Made by a program: the position numbers and the translations under genes | DNA from: Amylostereum areolatum | Taxonomy: Eukaryota > Basidiomycota > Agaricomycetes > Russulales > Stereaceae | Direction of reading: 5' to 3' | NCBI GenBank assembly: GCA_012932865.1 | Contig: SAXG01000084.1 | Span: 62,001 to 126,000, forward strand | Length of the DNA stretch: 64,000 nucleotides | Notes under the pieces: model-generated | Told to the model about the DNA's origin: nothing | Databases searched by the model: none | What the model saw: only the letters and a program-made list of their open reading frames with translations | Part shown: positions 29,501-40,564 of the stretch, one piece after another | How positions within the stretch are numbered: position 1 is the stretch's first letter | How the letters are laid out: the number at the start of each line of letters is the position of its first letter

Positions 29501-29967
29501 ATGTTCTTGAGTCCCTTGCCGGTCATCCTTGGGCTCACATTGCTTGTCATGGTGTTCTTACCAAGTTCCCCTTTGACTCTCATTTCAAGCTCTCTGGTCA
29601 ATCTACCCTCCGTGTGATAGATATAATGACAGCCCACTTGCATGATGCTGAATTGGCTTTCCTTTCTGCTTGCCACAGTGCAGCAGGAGACAAGGAAAAG
29701 AACTATGATGAGGTTGTACACCTGGCTGCTGCAATGCAGTTTGCTGGCTTCAAGTCTGTGATTGGGACTCTGTGGGGAATGGCAGATGAGGATGGACCAA
29801 TAATTTCCAGGGCATTTTACAAGGCCATGCTCAAATTTGCTGGTGGAGATGTTGCCAAACTTGACTATAGAAACTCAGCCAAGGCTCTTCACATAGCAGT
29901 AAGGATCCTGAGGAAGAACAGAGTTCCTGTTAGCCGTTGGGTGAATTTTATTCACATTGGTGCATAA
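26587..29967 (+). CDS. TPR-CHAT protein A (caspase-like fold with superhelical repeats)
   Basis: The model has four exons: 26587-26670, 26721-26752, 26805-26928 and 26989-29967. They sum to 3219 nt (1072 residues plus stop). Three tiny 5' exons encode an acidic polar leader, and the long last exon carries everything else. Residues around 90-215 hold degenerate TPR-like helices. Seven 45-residue repeats follow (27391-28335), then a linker helix region with ELLEQGRTIIWS. The C-terminal CHAT domain has the HIACHG motif (His934) and LSACHSA (Cys975), then GFKSVIGTLWGMADEDGP. Both dyad residues are present, so a protease is plausible. CHAT proteins are known as separase/caspase relatives, and bacterial TPR-CHAT proteins act in immunity. 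A fungal role in cell death or self-recognition is inference. The exon is visibly AT-richer than neighbouring host genes. Downstream, the copia element begins 204 bp after the stop. Confidence 0.9.
27391..28335 (+). repeat. Seven tandem 135-bp coding repeats of TPR-CHAT A
   Basis: Seven exact-length units of 45 codons carry the consensus DLEQAIIYxQEALDLxPQGH at the front and LNNLANAIQTRYEILGH at the back. Differences cluster at a few positions (the residue before QEAL, the residue after ALDL, the residues after QGH and the last three). Between-unit identity is much higher than in paralogue B, so the array has expanded or homogenised recently. Confidence 0.9.
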
Positions 29968-29974
29968 AGAATAG

Positions 29975-30031
29975 GTGAGTTACAACTATATGAGTCTCAG
30001 CATGCAGAACTGAATAATTATCAGTTTTCAG
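29975..30031 (+). other. Probable 3' UTR intron of TPR-CHAT A
   Basis: A 57-nt GTGAGT...TTTCAG interval begins 8 bases after the stop codon. The paralogue has an equivalent 56-nt interval in the same place (56170-56225), which supports real splicing. There is no transcript evidence. Confidence 0.5.
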
Positions 30032-30171
30032 GCCTACAAGTGTTTATTCTTGGTAGTCCTTGTACTCAGCTACCAAGGAGATAGTTTGTTCAGTGTACAA
30101 TAGTTGTATTTATCAAGATCTGTTTTTTGCCTGACTACTATACCCAATCACATCAGGAAAACTCCACTTAC

Positions 30172-30643
30172 TGTTGAACAGACTTATCCAAGTCAGTGAG
30201 ACGCTCAGTCGAAGGGATACTTCGAGTTATATATTATACCTTATCCAAGTCAGTGAGACGCTATAGTAAGGTATATAAGCAAGAGAGAAATAAGTAGAAG
30301 GTATAAAGGTTTGCTCGCCTCAGTCGAAGGGATACTTCGAGTGAGGAGGCAGGACGAAATACGAGAGCCTTATATACCCAAACCGCTGTGCCATAAGAGC
30401 CAATCATAAAAGCCGTAAGAAAGTGGTGCCATAGTGTAGCATAATTAATCAGCGCCAAGAGTGCGCTCAGTCATCCACCACAGCTTTCATGTGAAAGCGT
30501 ACAGTAAGAATCACATGCTCTGCACAGCCTCGCACAGCCGATTCCATATTGTTCCGGTTCTTCCCAGAACCTTCCGTTCCTTTCCGTCACATATTATATA
30601 ATGTAGTTGAAGCTAGAGATCGTCCACATTACTATCTTCAACA
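30172..30643 (-). repeat. Copia 3' LTR
   Basis: A 472-bp long terminal repeat adjoining the polypurine tract at about 30644-30652. Internally it repeats the word TCCAAGTCAGTGAGACGCT twice and a CAGTCGAAGGGATACTTCGA block twice, the latter containing a short hairpin. Confidence 0.88.
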
Positions 30644-30669
30644 CTCCCACTTAATGGGATGATCGAAAG

Positions 30670-33600
30670 CTAGTGACTCTCCTTTGCTTCCACTAAACCC
30701 ATCCTCCCACTCAAACGGACGTGTGTGTCATAAGGGACAGGCTTGGTCAGAGCATCTGCCACTATATCCGCTGAAGGGGCATGAACCAAGGAAACCAATC
30801 CATCATCGACGCATTCCCGAATGTAATGCCAACGAATATCAATGTGCTTTAGACTTTTACCAGTGACAGGGTTTTGTGCGCTAATAAGTGCGCCCCGGTT
30901 GTCACCATACAAGGTAAAAGGCACTTGACTCGGGTAGCCGATCTCTTGATAGAGGTTCCTGTACCAAGCTATCTGTTTTGCCGCTTCTGCCATTGCGACG
31001 TACTCTGCTTCATGGGTAGAATGGGATATTGACTTCTGCTTCTTTGACATCCAGGCAATAGCGCCGCCGGAGTAGATGAAGACGTATGCAGATGTCGAGT
31101 GACGATTATCCCTATTCTCCGCCCAATCCGCATCAGAGAAACCAAATAGCTTGTCCTTCACTTTGCCATTGTAGCGAATGCGATAGTCCTGTGTACCAAC
31201 AATGTACCGCAGAACGTACTTCGCCGCTTTCAGATGGGCCAAAGTGGAGTTCGAGCTGAACTGTGTCAGCCGTGTGACCGCATACGCAATGTCCTGACGA
31301 GAACCAATGGTGATGTACATAAGACTGCCAATGAGAGACTGGTAGTACGTCCTAGTGTGCGGGTCTGCGTCTTCGGTTGCCTTTTCAAGGACAATACCAG
31401 ATGGCAGGGGAGTGCGAGTGGGGTTCGCTTCAGACATCTCGAAACGGGCAAGCATTTCTGCTATGTTCCGCTTTTGATCTATCTCGATTGTCTTCTGCTT
31501 TCTGTCGCAAATGATTTGAATCCCAAGGAAAGAAGACAATTCCCCCAGGTCCGTCATCTCAAACCAACTAGCGATGGCACTTTTGATGCGCTTGATTTCG
31601 CTAAGCGAGTTCCCCATTAACGCCATGTCATCGACATACAGTATCAAAATGATGACTGTGTTCCCCTCCTGTCGACGATAGACGTATAATCCCGTGTCCG
31701 AATAAGTACGGACGAAGCCCAACTCCTTTAGGAGTGCGTCAATTACTGCGTTCCACTGCCTAGCAGCTTGTTTAAGACCATAGATAGCCTTCAGTAGTAA
31801 GACGACTTTCTCCGGATGTGCAGGATCTACGAAACCTTCCGGTTGCTCCATGTAGATTTCTTCCTCCAGTTGCCCATGCAGGAACGCCGACTTGACGTCC
31901 ATGCCATGTATTTCCCAATCTTCTTGCGCGGCCAACGCAAGGCAGAAACAAATTGTTTCGAACCGGGCAACGGGGCTGAAGGTTTCCGTGTAATCCTTGC
32001 CGTATTCCTGTTTGAAGCCTCTAGCGACCATGCGAGCACGAAATAGCGTGTCTGATTTACGCTTGAAGACCCATTTGCAAGTGATAACGTTCGCATCCTT
32101 GGGTCTGTCTACCAATCTCCCAGTTCCCATTTTGTCTAGCGCGTTTTTCTCATATTGACACGCTTCCCTCCACTGCGCCGCTTCGCGCGATGCCATTGCT
32201 TCCCCAAAAGACTGTGGGTCAGGCGATGCTGCTGTATCCAGCAAAGCTGAAAGCGAAAGCATTCCTCCCATTACGTGACAACGACCTCCTCGTCTGCCTA
32301 TAACCGCATCGACCTGGCTAGACCTCCCTGCACCGTGCGCATTATCTGGATTATTGTAGCGCGGGTTCAAACCTGCACGATTCCGTCGCGGCCTTTGTTC
32401 AGGCGTGACAGGCTCATGCGAAGGTGGGGAGTAGTCTGCATGTGGGGGGTTTGCCAGAGCGTCGTGGTACCGACTAGTTTGAGGAGTTTGTGAGAGCGGT
32501 GTAACTCCCACTGCAGGAGTACGCGGTGGAGTTTGTGGTGGTGAAGGAGATGGAGAAAGGGTGGTGAGGTCAGAGATGACAGACTCCGTCTCCTTGACCT
32601 CTCTCTCTTTATGCTCGGACGGTGGGGTTTCAACTTCTTCCTCACCGCCGTCTTTCTTTTCTTCATCTGCTGCAGGACCAGGATTGGCTTGAGTAGGTGC
32701 CGATGGTCGAGCGTGACAATGCTTCTCAGGAATTTCGACATCTGGAACTAAATCTTCCAGACGCACAACAGGTGGCGGCTGAACCGGAGCTGGCAAACTC
32801 GGTTTCGCCGGGAAAGAGGTTTCGTCAAAGTCTACCTCGCCGTAGGCAGCAATGACCATGGTTCTCTTTTCCTTTACCCACAACCGATACCCACTGGCAC
32901 CAGGTTCATAGCCAATGAACGTCGCAGGGAATGTCTTTCCTTGTAGCTTGTGATGTTTGTCCTTGACTATGAATGCCTTAGCAGCGCAACCAAATACCCT
33001 AAGGTACGTGACATTGGGAATATCCTTTCCCTTTGTCCAGCGCTCAAGCGGAGTGTGCCACTGTTGGATCCGAGTTGGTGTACGATTGTAGATGTGGACA
33101 GCAGCTTCAACTGCATACTGCCAGAATCCTAAGCTAAGGCCAGCGTGGTGAAGCATAGCCATTGCCTTTTCAAGGATTGTACGATTGAATCGTTCCGCTC
33201 GTCCATTGAGTTGTGGCGTGTACTAGAGCTCTTCACGAGTGGCTATACTTGTGAGTACCTGTAAGGCACATCCATGGGTATTGCCATCCGCGGATACGAG
33301 TACTCGTGTGCCTGATACTCGTGAGAGTACAGGTATGACCTTTGAGCTCACAGGTTACCTGTGCAAGTACCTGTCAAATACCTGTCAGGTACTTTGGCAG
33401 GGTTGATCTTGATATAATTACAGATAATAGCTGTTGGATTGATATAAGCATTCTCTCTTGTAGATCCTTATGTACTGTTGTTTCTATTGTGGCCCCTTTC
33501 TCATCTATTTCCTCTCCTCCCCTCACATATATAGCTGAAAGCCTTGTGCGGTATGCTGTATCATACTCTGATACATGTTTACCTGTACTTAAATGTTACT

Positions 33601-35753
33601 AGCATTATCCTTGCCTTCAAGATGGAGTGTCAATATGCCTAACAGAGCTTCCAAGATGAGTCTAAGAAGGCCACTACAGCTGCTTGTATCATATTTTCTA
33701 GGAACGACAGGTACTTGTCATACCTGTGTATCCGCGAGTGGGAGTATCCGTGCCACAGGTACCTGTGTGCCTGATACTCGTGAGAGTGGGAGTATAAGAT
33801 CTGGAGCCACAGGTACCTGTCTCAAGGTTGCAGGTACCTGTAAGAGTGCACTCGTGAAGAGCTCTAGCGTGTACGGCACAGACATGTGATGTTCTATTCC
33901 CAGTTCTTTGAACCGATCCTCGAGTTCCCGACTACTGAACTCTCCTCCATGATCGGAGTGGAAGATTCCTATCTTTTCGCCTGTCTGATTTTCGGCCCAC
34001 ACTCTAAAGTGCTCGAACACTTTCACGAACTCGCTTTTAGCCTTCAGATAGTAGATAGCACCAAAAGACGAACTATCGTCAAGGAATGTAGCCATATAGG
34101 TATTTCCTTGGATCGATTTTATACGCATGGGTCCTGCTAGGTCAGAGTGAATCTTTCCTAACACCCGCGTAGCGCGTTTCTCTGAAACCGGGAATGTTTG
34201 ACGTGTTGACTTTCCCATCTGACAACCATGGCAGTGATCAGAGGGACGAGATGCTGGGTCAATGTGCACTCCTTTGACAACATCTGGTGTTAACTTTGTG
34301 AGTGTACCATGAGAGACGTGTCCAAAACGTTGGTGCATAATGTCTGCCATAGTCATTTTGACCTTCTCCGCTTTTGCCGAGTTGACCATTACTGTGGGCG
34401 CAGGGTGTAACGTGATCCAGTATACATTCTCCTGCTTTGTGACGTGCCCCACAGTAGTGTCTCCCTTTGAAATGGTGCGTCTGCCAGACCCACGGAGTTC
34501 GATGGTGAAACCCCGTTCCTCAAGCATGCCAACCGAAATGAACCGGTGCATAGCGAGAGGGGCATGGAGGACCTTGTTCAGGGTAACCTCCATTCGTTTC
34601 CCTTCAACAACAGAGACCGCGCGCACCGTGCCAACGCCTATATAGGTCATCTGGCCGCCATTTCCGAGTGTTATTGGACGCGAGTCCTTTAACGGTGTGT
34701 ACGACTCGAAATTGCCTCGGTGCGGGGTTACATGTTGTGAACAGCCAGAATCCAACATCCAACGGGTGTGCCCAGGGGCGATATACCAGGAAACCTTCAT
34801 GTCATTGGCATCCAAAGACGAAGACGCCTGCAAGGTATTTACAGTAGGTCCCCCGCCGCCGCCCCCTCCACCTTTCTTCTTCGCCTCTTCCTCATCCTTC
34901 TTGCGCTTGCGACATTCAGCCTTTTTGTGGCCAGGCTTGTCGCAGTAGTAACATTTGAGGTCCTTGTTGTTTTTCTTCTGCGCAGATGACGACGATGAGA
35001 ATCCTCCTCCTTTCCTTTTCCTCCTGCCTTGGAGAACGCGAGGGTAGCAACTTTACCCTTGCGACAAGACTCCTCCTCAATGATGCGAATGAAGATGTCT
35101 TCAGAATTCGCCTTGGTGATGTCAGGGAAGGAGTTGAGGATGACAGGAACTAACTCCTGGAAGGAATCAGGAAGAGCCTTGAGGACGACAAAGGCGTGGA
35201 ACATGTCAGATAGTCCGAGACCATTATCGCCTAGGATATTGTACTCCTCCGTCATCTTGTCGATTTGAGGACGAAGGGGTTCCGACTCGGAGAGGCGATG
35301 TTGTTGGTAGAGATCAAAGCTGGTGAATGCGGTCATGATGCCAGGTCTGGAGTAGATCCCCTCTAGGACCTCCCAGGCACCATAGGACGATGTGCAGTAC
35401 TCTATCTTGCTGCGCACAGCAGTGACGCAAGCAAGCTTGAGAAGACCGAAGGCTGCATCATCATCGTCTTCTCAGTCTCCTCTGACTTCATTGTAGTCTT
35501 TGCCAGAGAGAGTGGAGAGTTCTAACTTGGGCGCCGATGTAATTTGGATGGTAAGTTCACCCTTGGCTTCCGCATTCTTCTTCTTCTTCTCGAAGCCAGT
35601 GATCTCTGTGCTCGTCGAGGGACGAGGCTTCTGGCCATTGACGACATGCCACAGTTTCCTGCTCTGCAGCAGGTCCTGCATGTTGCGCGACCAGGATTTC
35701 CAGTTTGTCGCATCAAGTTTGACGAAGCTGGAAGGGAGCGAGTTTGAAGACAT
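30670..35753 (-). pseudogene. Copia gag-pol, broken
   Basis: The reading frame starts at about 35753 (Gag with a TNWKSWSRNMQ segment). It has an in-frame TGA at 35472-35474, in a context where Trp would fit. Further on, near 35000, a shift of one base is needed to reach the zinc knuckle (CYYCDKPGHKKAEC, seen in another frame). Then come protease LDSGCSQH, integrase zinc site HQRFGHVSHG...CHGCQMGK and catalytic HSDLAGP and HSDHGGEFSS. The MITE at 33224-33866 splits the integrase just after its catalytic region. RT with YVDDM and RNase H with SDADWAENRD and THEAEY follow in an 830-codon frame ending at 30670. Confidence 0.88.
33224..33866. mobile_element. Non-autonomous hAT-type MITE, copy 1
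   Basis: A 643-bp insertion has 18-bp perfect inverted ends TAGAGCTCTTCACGAGTG and a perfect 8-bp target duplication GCGTGTAC on both sides, the hallmark of hAT transposition. Subterminal regions are full of GTACCTGT/ACAGGTAC words in both orientations, likely transposase-binding sites. No transposase gene is inside. A second copy sits at 46245-46899. Confidence 0.9.
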
Positions 35754-36503
35754 GATAAGTCTTGGTGGCGATAATCTGGGTTGAGGAGCAGTCAGACCCA
35801 GATCCCCAAAGTCGCAAAGAGGCAACAACCCTCCCCTGTGTCTGTACTCTAAACCAGAAACCCAAAGGTTCCTGCTCTGCCTCGACGTCCATGCGCGCCT
35901 ATAGTACTTGTATAAACAGTTATAGTATGTGATGCGCAGTTGTAACAGGTGCTCCAGGGTGGATTGACTACCTCCCTCTGAATTGGGACACCTAAACTGG
36001 TCCGCACTTAAGGGCACCAGCCAACCGTTCACAAGCACCTATAGCATCACGCTAGGCTCCCCTAGCGCTTGCCTAATTACCTAAGTATAGTAATTATGTA
36101 CTGGCTTAGCAACAACACGAGCGTCGCCAGAGGCCCTTCCTGCCAGCTTCCTCAAGTGAGGTCACTTGGTTTCAGGGTGCTACGACACTACACGTCCTAA
36201 GACGTCTTTAGGGCGGCTGGGAATGAAACGCCCGCACGCAACCTGGGTAAGTAAAAGACCATGCCCCTAATGGGCCAAACTGTATTATAGCGCGCAGAGG
36301 GACGGAGGACAAGAGGACTCGCAACGGCTTCTGCCCGCTTCAGGGCTCCCTTGCCACGCTCGCGTTACCCCTTCAGGGTGAGGACACAATGCAAGGCCCG
36401 GGGCCAAGCAAATTGGGGAGCGAGTGGGACAAATGAATGTTACTCGCCTTTGAAGAACTTTGTACGACTTGAGGGCTAGATAGATAGGCCAGGGCCCATA
36501 ACC

Positions 36504-36975
36504 TGTTGAACAGACTTATCCAAGTCAGTGAGACGCTCAGTCGAAGGGATACTTTGAGTAATGTATTATACCTTGTCCAAGTCAGTGAGACGCTATAGTA
36601 AGGTATGTAAGCCAAAGAGAAATAAGTAGAAGGTATAAAGGATTGCTCACCTCAGTCGAAGGGATACTTCGAGTGAGGAGGCAGGACGAAATACGAGAGC
36701 CTTATATACCCAAACCGCTGTGCCATAAGAGCCAATCATAAAAGCCGTAAGAAAGTGGTGCCATAGTGTAGCATAATTAATCAGCGCCAAGAGTGCGCTC
36801 AGTCATCCACCACAGCTTTCATGTGAAAGCGTACAGTAAGAATCACATGCTCCGCACAGCCTTGCACAGTTGATTCCATATTGTTCCAGTTCTTCCCAGA
36901 ACCTTCCATTCCTTTCCGTCACATATTACATAATGTAGTTGAAGCTAGAGATCGTCCACATTACTATCTTCAACA
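36504..36975 (-). repeat. Copia 5' LTR
   Basis: A 472-bp LTR, 16 differences from the 3' LTR (about 96.6% identity). Several differences are CG in the 3' LTR against TG or CA here. It abuts gypsy pol sequence at 36976. Confidence 0.88.
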
Positions 36976-39900
36976 TAGCGTACAATGATACTCTTGTAGC
37001 TCCGTTAACCACCATGCTTGCCTCTGATTTAGCTTCTGCGCCTTGCGGAAGTACGTGAGATTGCGATGATCCGACCAGATTTCAAACTCCTGTCATGCCC
37101 CCATGAGGTATTGTCTCCATTCCTCTAGTGCCATCATGATAGCCAGTAATTCCTTGTCATAAATCTCATAGTTCCTCTCAGCTTCGCTGAGGGACTTTGA
37201 GAGGAAGGCGACCGGGTGCCATTTGCCATTGTCCTGTTGTTGCAAAAGTACCATGCCCGTGGCATAGTCAGAGGAGTCCACTTCAACACGGAACTGTCCT
37301 TCATCTGTAGGGATTGCTAGAACTGGCTGCGATGTTATACGTCGCTTGAGTTCCTCGAATGCCTCCTGCTGCGGGGTGTCCCAGACCCATTCTGTCTTCC
37401 CTGTGAGCTTAGTCATTGGGTGAGCGATGCCACTGAAGTCCTTGATAAAGCGACGGTAGAAGTTGCAAAAGCCCAAAAACGATTGAAGTTGTTTCTTCGT
37501 TTTGGGGGCTGGCCAGTTGGTGATTGCTACAACCTTTGCTGGGTCCATGTGAACCCTTCCTCCGCCGACAATCATGCCCAGGTATTCAATTTCTGCCTTC
37601 TCAAACTCGCACTTTTCTGGCTTCAGATAGAGTTTATTTTCTCGCAGGATCCGGAGGACCTCCTTGACTATTCGACGATGTTCTTCTAGCTTATGCGTGA
37701 AGATGAGGATGTCGTCCAAATAGACAACCACGACTCCTTGGTGGATCAAGTCTTTGAACAGGTCATTCATCATGGCTTGGAACGTAGATGGGGAGTTGGT
37801 GAGTCCAAAGAACATGACTGTAGGCTCGTAGAGACCTTTGTTCGTGCGGAACACAGCTTTCCATTCGTCCCCTTCTTTAATCCGAACATTGTTGTACCCC
37901 CATCGGACATCGAGCTTGGTAAAGTGCCGTGCTCCCTTAAGCTTATCAACCAACTCTTGGATGAGTGGGAGCGGGTAACAGTTCTTTATTGTCATCTCAT
38001 TGAGCTTTCGATAGTCTTGCACAGGACGTAACGAGCCATCTTTTTTCTTGATGAAGAAGAATGGGGAGGCCATGGGTGATTTGGACGGCTGGATCCGTCC
38101 AGATCTCAGGTTCTCTTCCAAAAAGGCGTCCAGTTGCTTCTGCTCGTCCAATGTGAGGGGGTAAACTTTGCAATCGACCGGTTTGAAGTTAGGAGTGAGT
38201 TCAATGGTGTGGTCCCATGGGCGTCGCTCAGGAAGCTTGTCGAAGTCGTCTTTGTCAAAGATGTCTTTGAATTCATGGTACACCGTTGGGACCCGCTCCG
38301 AGAAGGTCTGTTCCTTTTTCTTAGCGTGCTCCTCGATTGCAATGTCTGATGCATGGGTCCGGATGTGGTAGGTTGTCTTGTAACCATCCCAGTCGAAAGC
38401 GAACAGCTGCTCATCCTTTTCCATGTGGACTGGCTCTTCCTTCTCTTCTTCATCATCATCAATATTGGGAAGGGGAGGGGGACGCGAGCAGCTTGTAGGG
38501 CATCGGTCGAATTCAATTGATCCCGATTTCCAGTCGATGTGAGGATTGTGCTTTTTCAGCCATTCATGTCCGATGAAGAGGTCTGTATCTCCTAGATCGG
38601 AGACTGCGAGGTCGATTTTTCTTCATGGTCTTGAATGATTAGACGAAGCGTGACATATTCCGTGATGGGACCTCCCGCGTTGAGCGTGCCGTCTGCATTT
38701 TGTACTGGGATTGGGCGAGCAGTCCGTCGCGTGGGGATGAGGTTTTCCTGCACAAACTTTGTGTTGATACACGAGCTAGTGTAACCACTGTCCAGGAGTG
38801 CGAGAGCCTTGACAATGCGCTTGGAATCTACCACAAGTTGTGTGGGAATGACCGTTTGTTCCTTAGCGCTCGAGGAGCGTATAAACTGCATGGGAGTGGC
38901 GAGCTCTAGTAGAGCTTGGCATGCCAATTCGTCTTCCATTCCAGTTATCTCCTTGATGGCTTCATAAGTAGCCTCGTTGCGGCGTCGATGGTGTGTCCAG
39001 ATGCGAAGGATTGCAATCCCGCTTTCAGGTTTGTCTTCCCTTAAGCGGCAAAGCGTCCATTGAGCTGTTCCAGGTGCCATATAACATGATTTGGGCGCCG
39101 TGCCCCTTCCATCGCACGGCGTTGTCCCTGACTTCACAGGGTCCATGACCAAAACCGAGTCCATATCTAAAGCCATATCCAAAACTGAAACCGAAACTGA
39201 TGCCGTATCCAAAGCCGAAGGCTCACAAATCGAAGCCTGAGTATCTAAAATAACAACGGGACGCGTGCCCGTACCGATAGAGTCCGTAAGAGAAGTCATA
39301 ATGGGGATATCCCCCGTAGTAGTACAGTCCGAATCAACAATGCGCATATGCAAACAAGAACCAGGCCACTGAGGCACAACAAAACCAGACGAGCGAGAAA
39401 CAGAAACTTGGGCTTCAGATGCCGTGTACATTGTCAGCCCCCTCAAAAACCCTCCTTCTTCTCTTCCACCTTCGGCGGAGCTTGAAGCGCGTCCATCCCG
39501 CTTTTCCGATCTTTGGCCGACAGGCTCCTAGCCCAAGCGGTGGGTGTCTCAAACGTCTGTGCTCGAGCCTCCCGCTTTGGTGGTTCCGTGTACCGGTCCC
39601 TCTCCCACATGTCTCGGATGTTCTTCACATCCACCCTGCAGTCCCGCACCTGGTGGCCATTCTGTCCGCAGCGGAAGCATCGGCCCTTAATGTCGACACG
39701 GTTGACGTCCATCGGCTGTCCTTTGCCACCGTGTACCGTGCCGGTTCCGTCGCGGTGCCATGGGACCTGTCCCCCTTGCTGCCCATTGGACGACCCTTGT
39801 CCTTTGGGTTTTTGGTTCTGCGCGGGGCCGCTGCGTTGAGTTTTCAGGTCCTCCCGCTCCTGTCGCAGTCCATCAATCAGAATGATGCGCTCCTTGAGGT

Positions 39901-40547
39901 CCTCATATTTCTGAGAGACGTGACCACTGTCATAGATGGAGTCGATGGTCCGGTAGTAGATGTTGTGCTTAAGCAGCTGCATAAGGTGGATGGGGTCCTG
40001 CGCCGTGGAGTACCCAACCTTCCTTGCCAGTTGTTCAAACCTGGCAAAGTATTCATGGGCGGTGGTACCCTTCGTCTGTTTGAACCCGTCCAGTTCGACC
40101 GCGGCACGGTGCTGCTCATTGACGTCGGTGAAGGTGCCTTTGAGCACCTTGTGGAAGTCCACCCAGGCGACCATGGCTCCATTGGCTAGGTGCGCATCCT
40201 CGTACTCAGCCTTCCAGGTGCGTGCTGCTTCCCCTGTCATGTAGGTGAGGATGAAGAGTACTTTGTCCTTGTCCGTCACGAGGTCATCCTCGGCGGCTCG
40301 CATGTACTCCTCGCATGACCGCATCCAGTCGTTGAAGTTCTCTCATTTCCCAGAGAAGCCTTCAGGAGTTTTCGCGTGGACCTTCTTTCGAGGGGGTCTG
40401 GCGGCGGCGGCGGCTGGGGTGCTAACAGTGACCGCAGGGGGGTTGACGGTGATGGGGGGGGCAGTGACGTTGACGGTGGGGGGTGGCAGGTTGAGGGCGG
40501 CAACAAGCACGGCAGGGATGGCGACCCATTGGCCATTTACTTCCATG
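36976..40547 (-). pseudogene. Gypsy copy 1 gag-pol remnant
   Basis: Compared with copy 2, gag has a TGA replacing an Arg codon at about 40343. Pol has a 1-nt loss near 38620 between the protease and the RT linker, and a TGA replacing Arg at about 37093 after RNase H begins. RT (YLDDI) and the Gag zinc knuckle (CFRCGQNGHQVRDC) are still legible. The Gag-Pol slippery site is conserved near 39446-39452. Two of the three lesions are CGA-to-TGA changes. Confidence 0.88.
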
Positions 40548-40564
40548 CATCAGGAAAACTCCCA

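Larger units (their letters stand above)
30172..36975 (-). mobile_element. Ty1/copia LTR retrotransposon, inactivated
   Basis: The element runs on the minus strand. Its LTRs are 472 bp (30172-30643 and 36504-36975), start TGTTGA, end TCAACA and differ at 16 positions. The primer-binding site next to the 5' LTR (36488-36503, GGTTATGGGCCC on the minus strand) resembles the half-tRNA-iMet type used by copia/Ty5. A purine tract (AAGTGGGAG) abuts the 3' LTR. Gag-pol order is zinc knuckle, protease, integrase, RT, RNase H. Damage includes a stop, a frameshift and a hAT-type MITE inside the integrase. No matching target-site duplication exists: one flank is the 3' region of TPR-CHAT A and the other is gypsy pol sequence. 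Confidence 0.9.
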
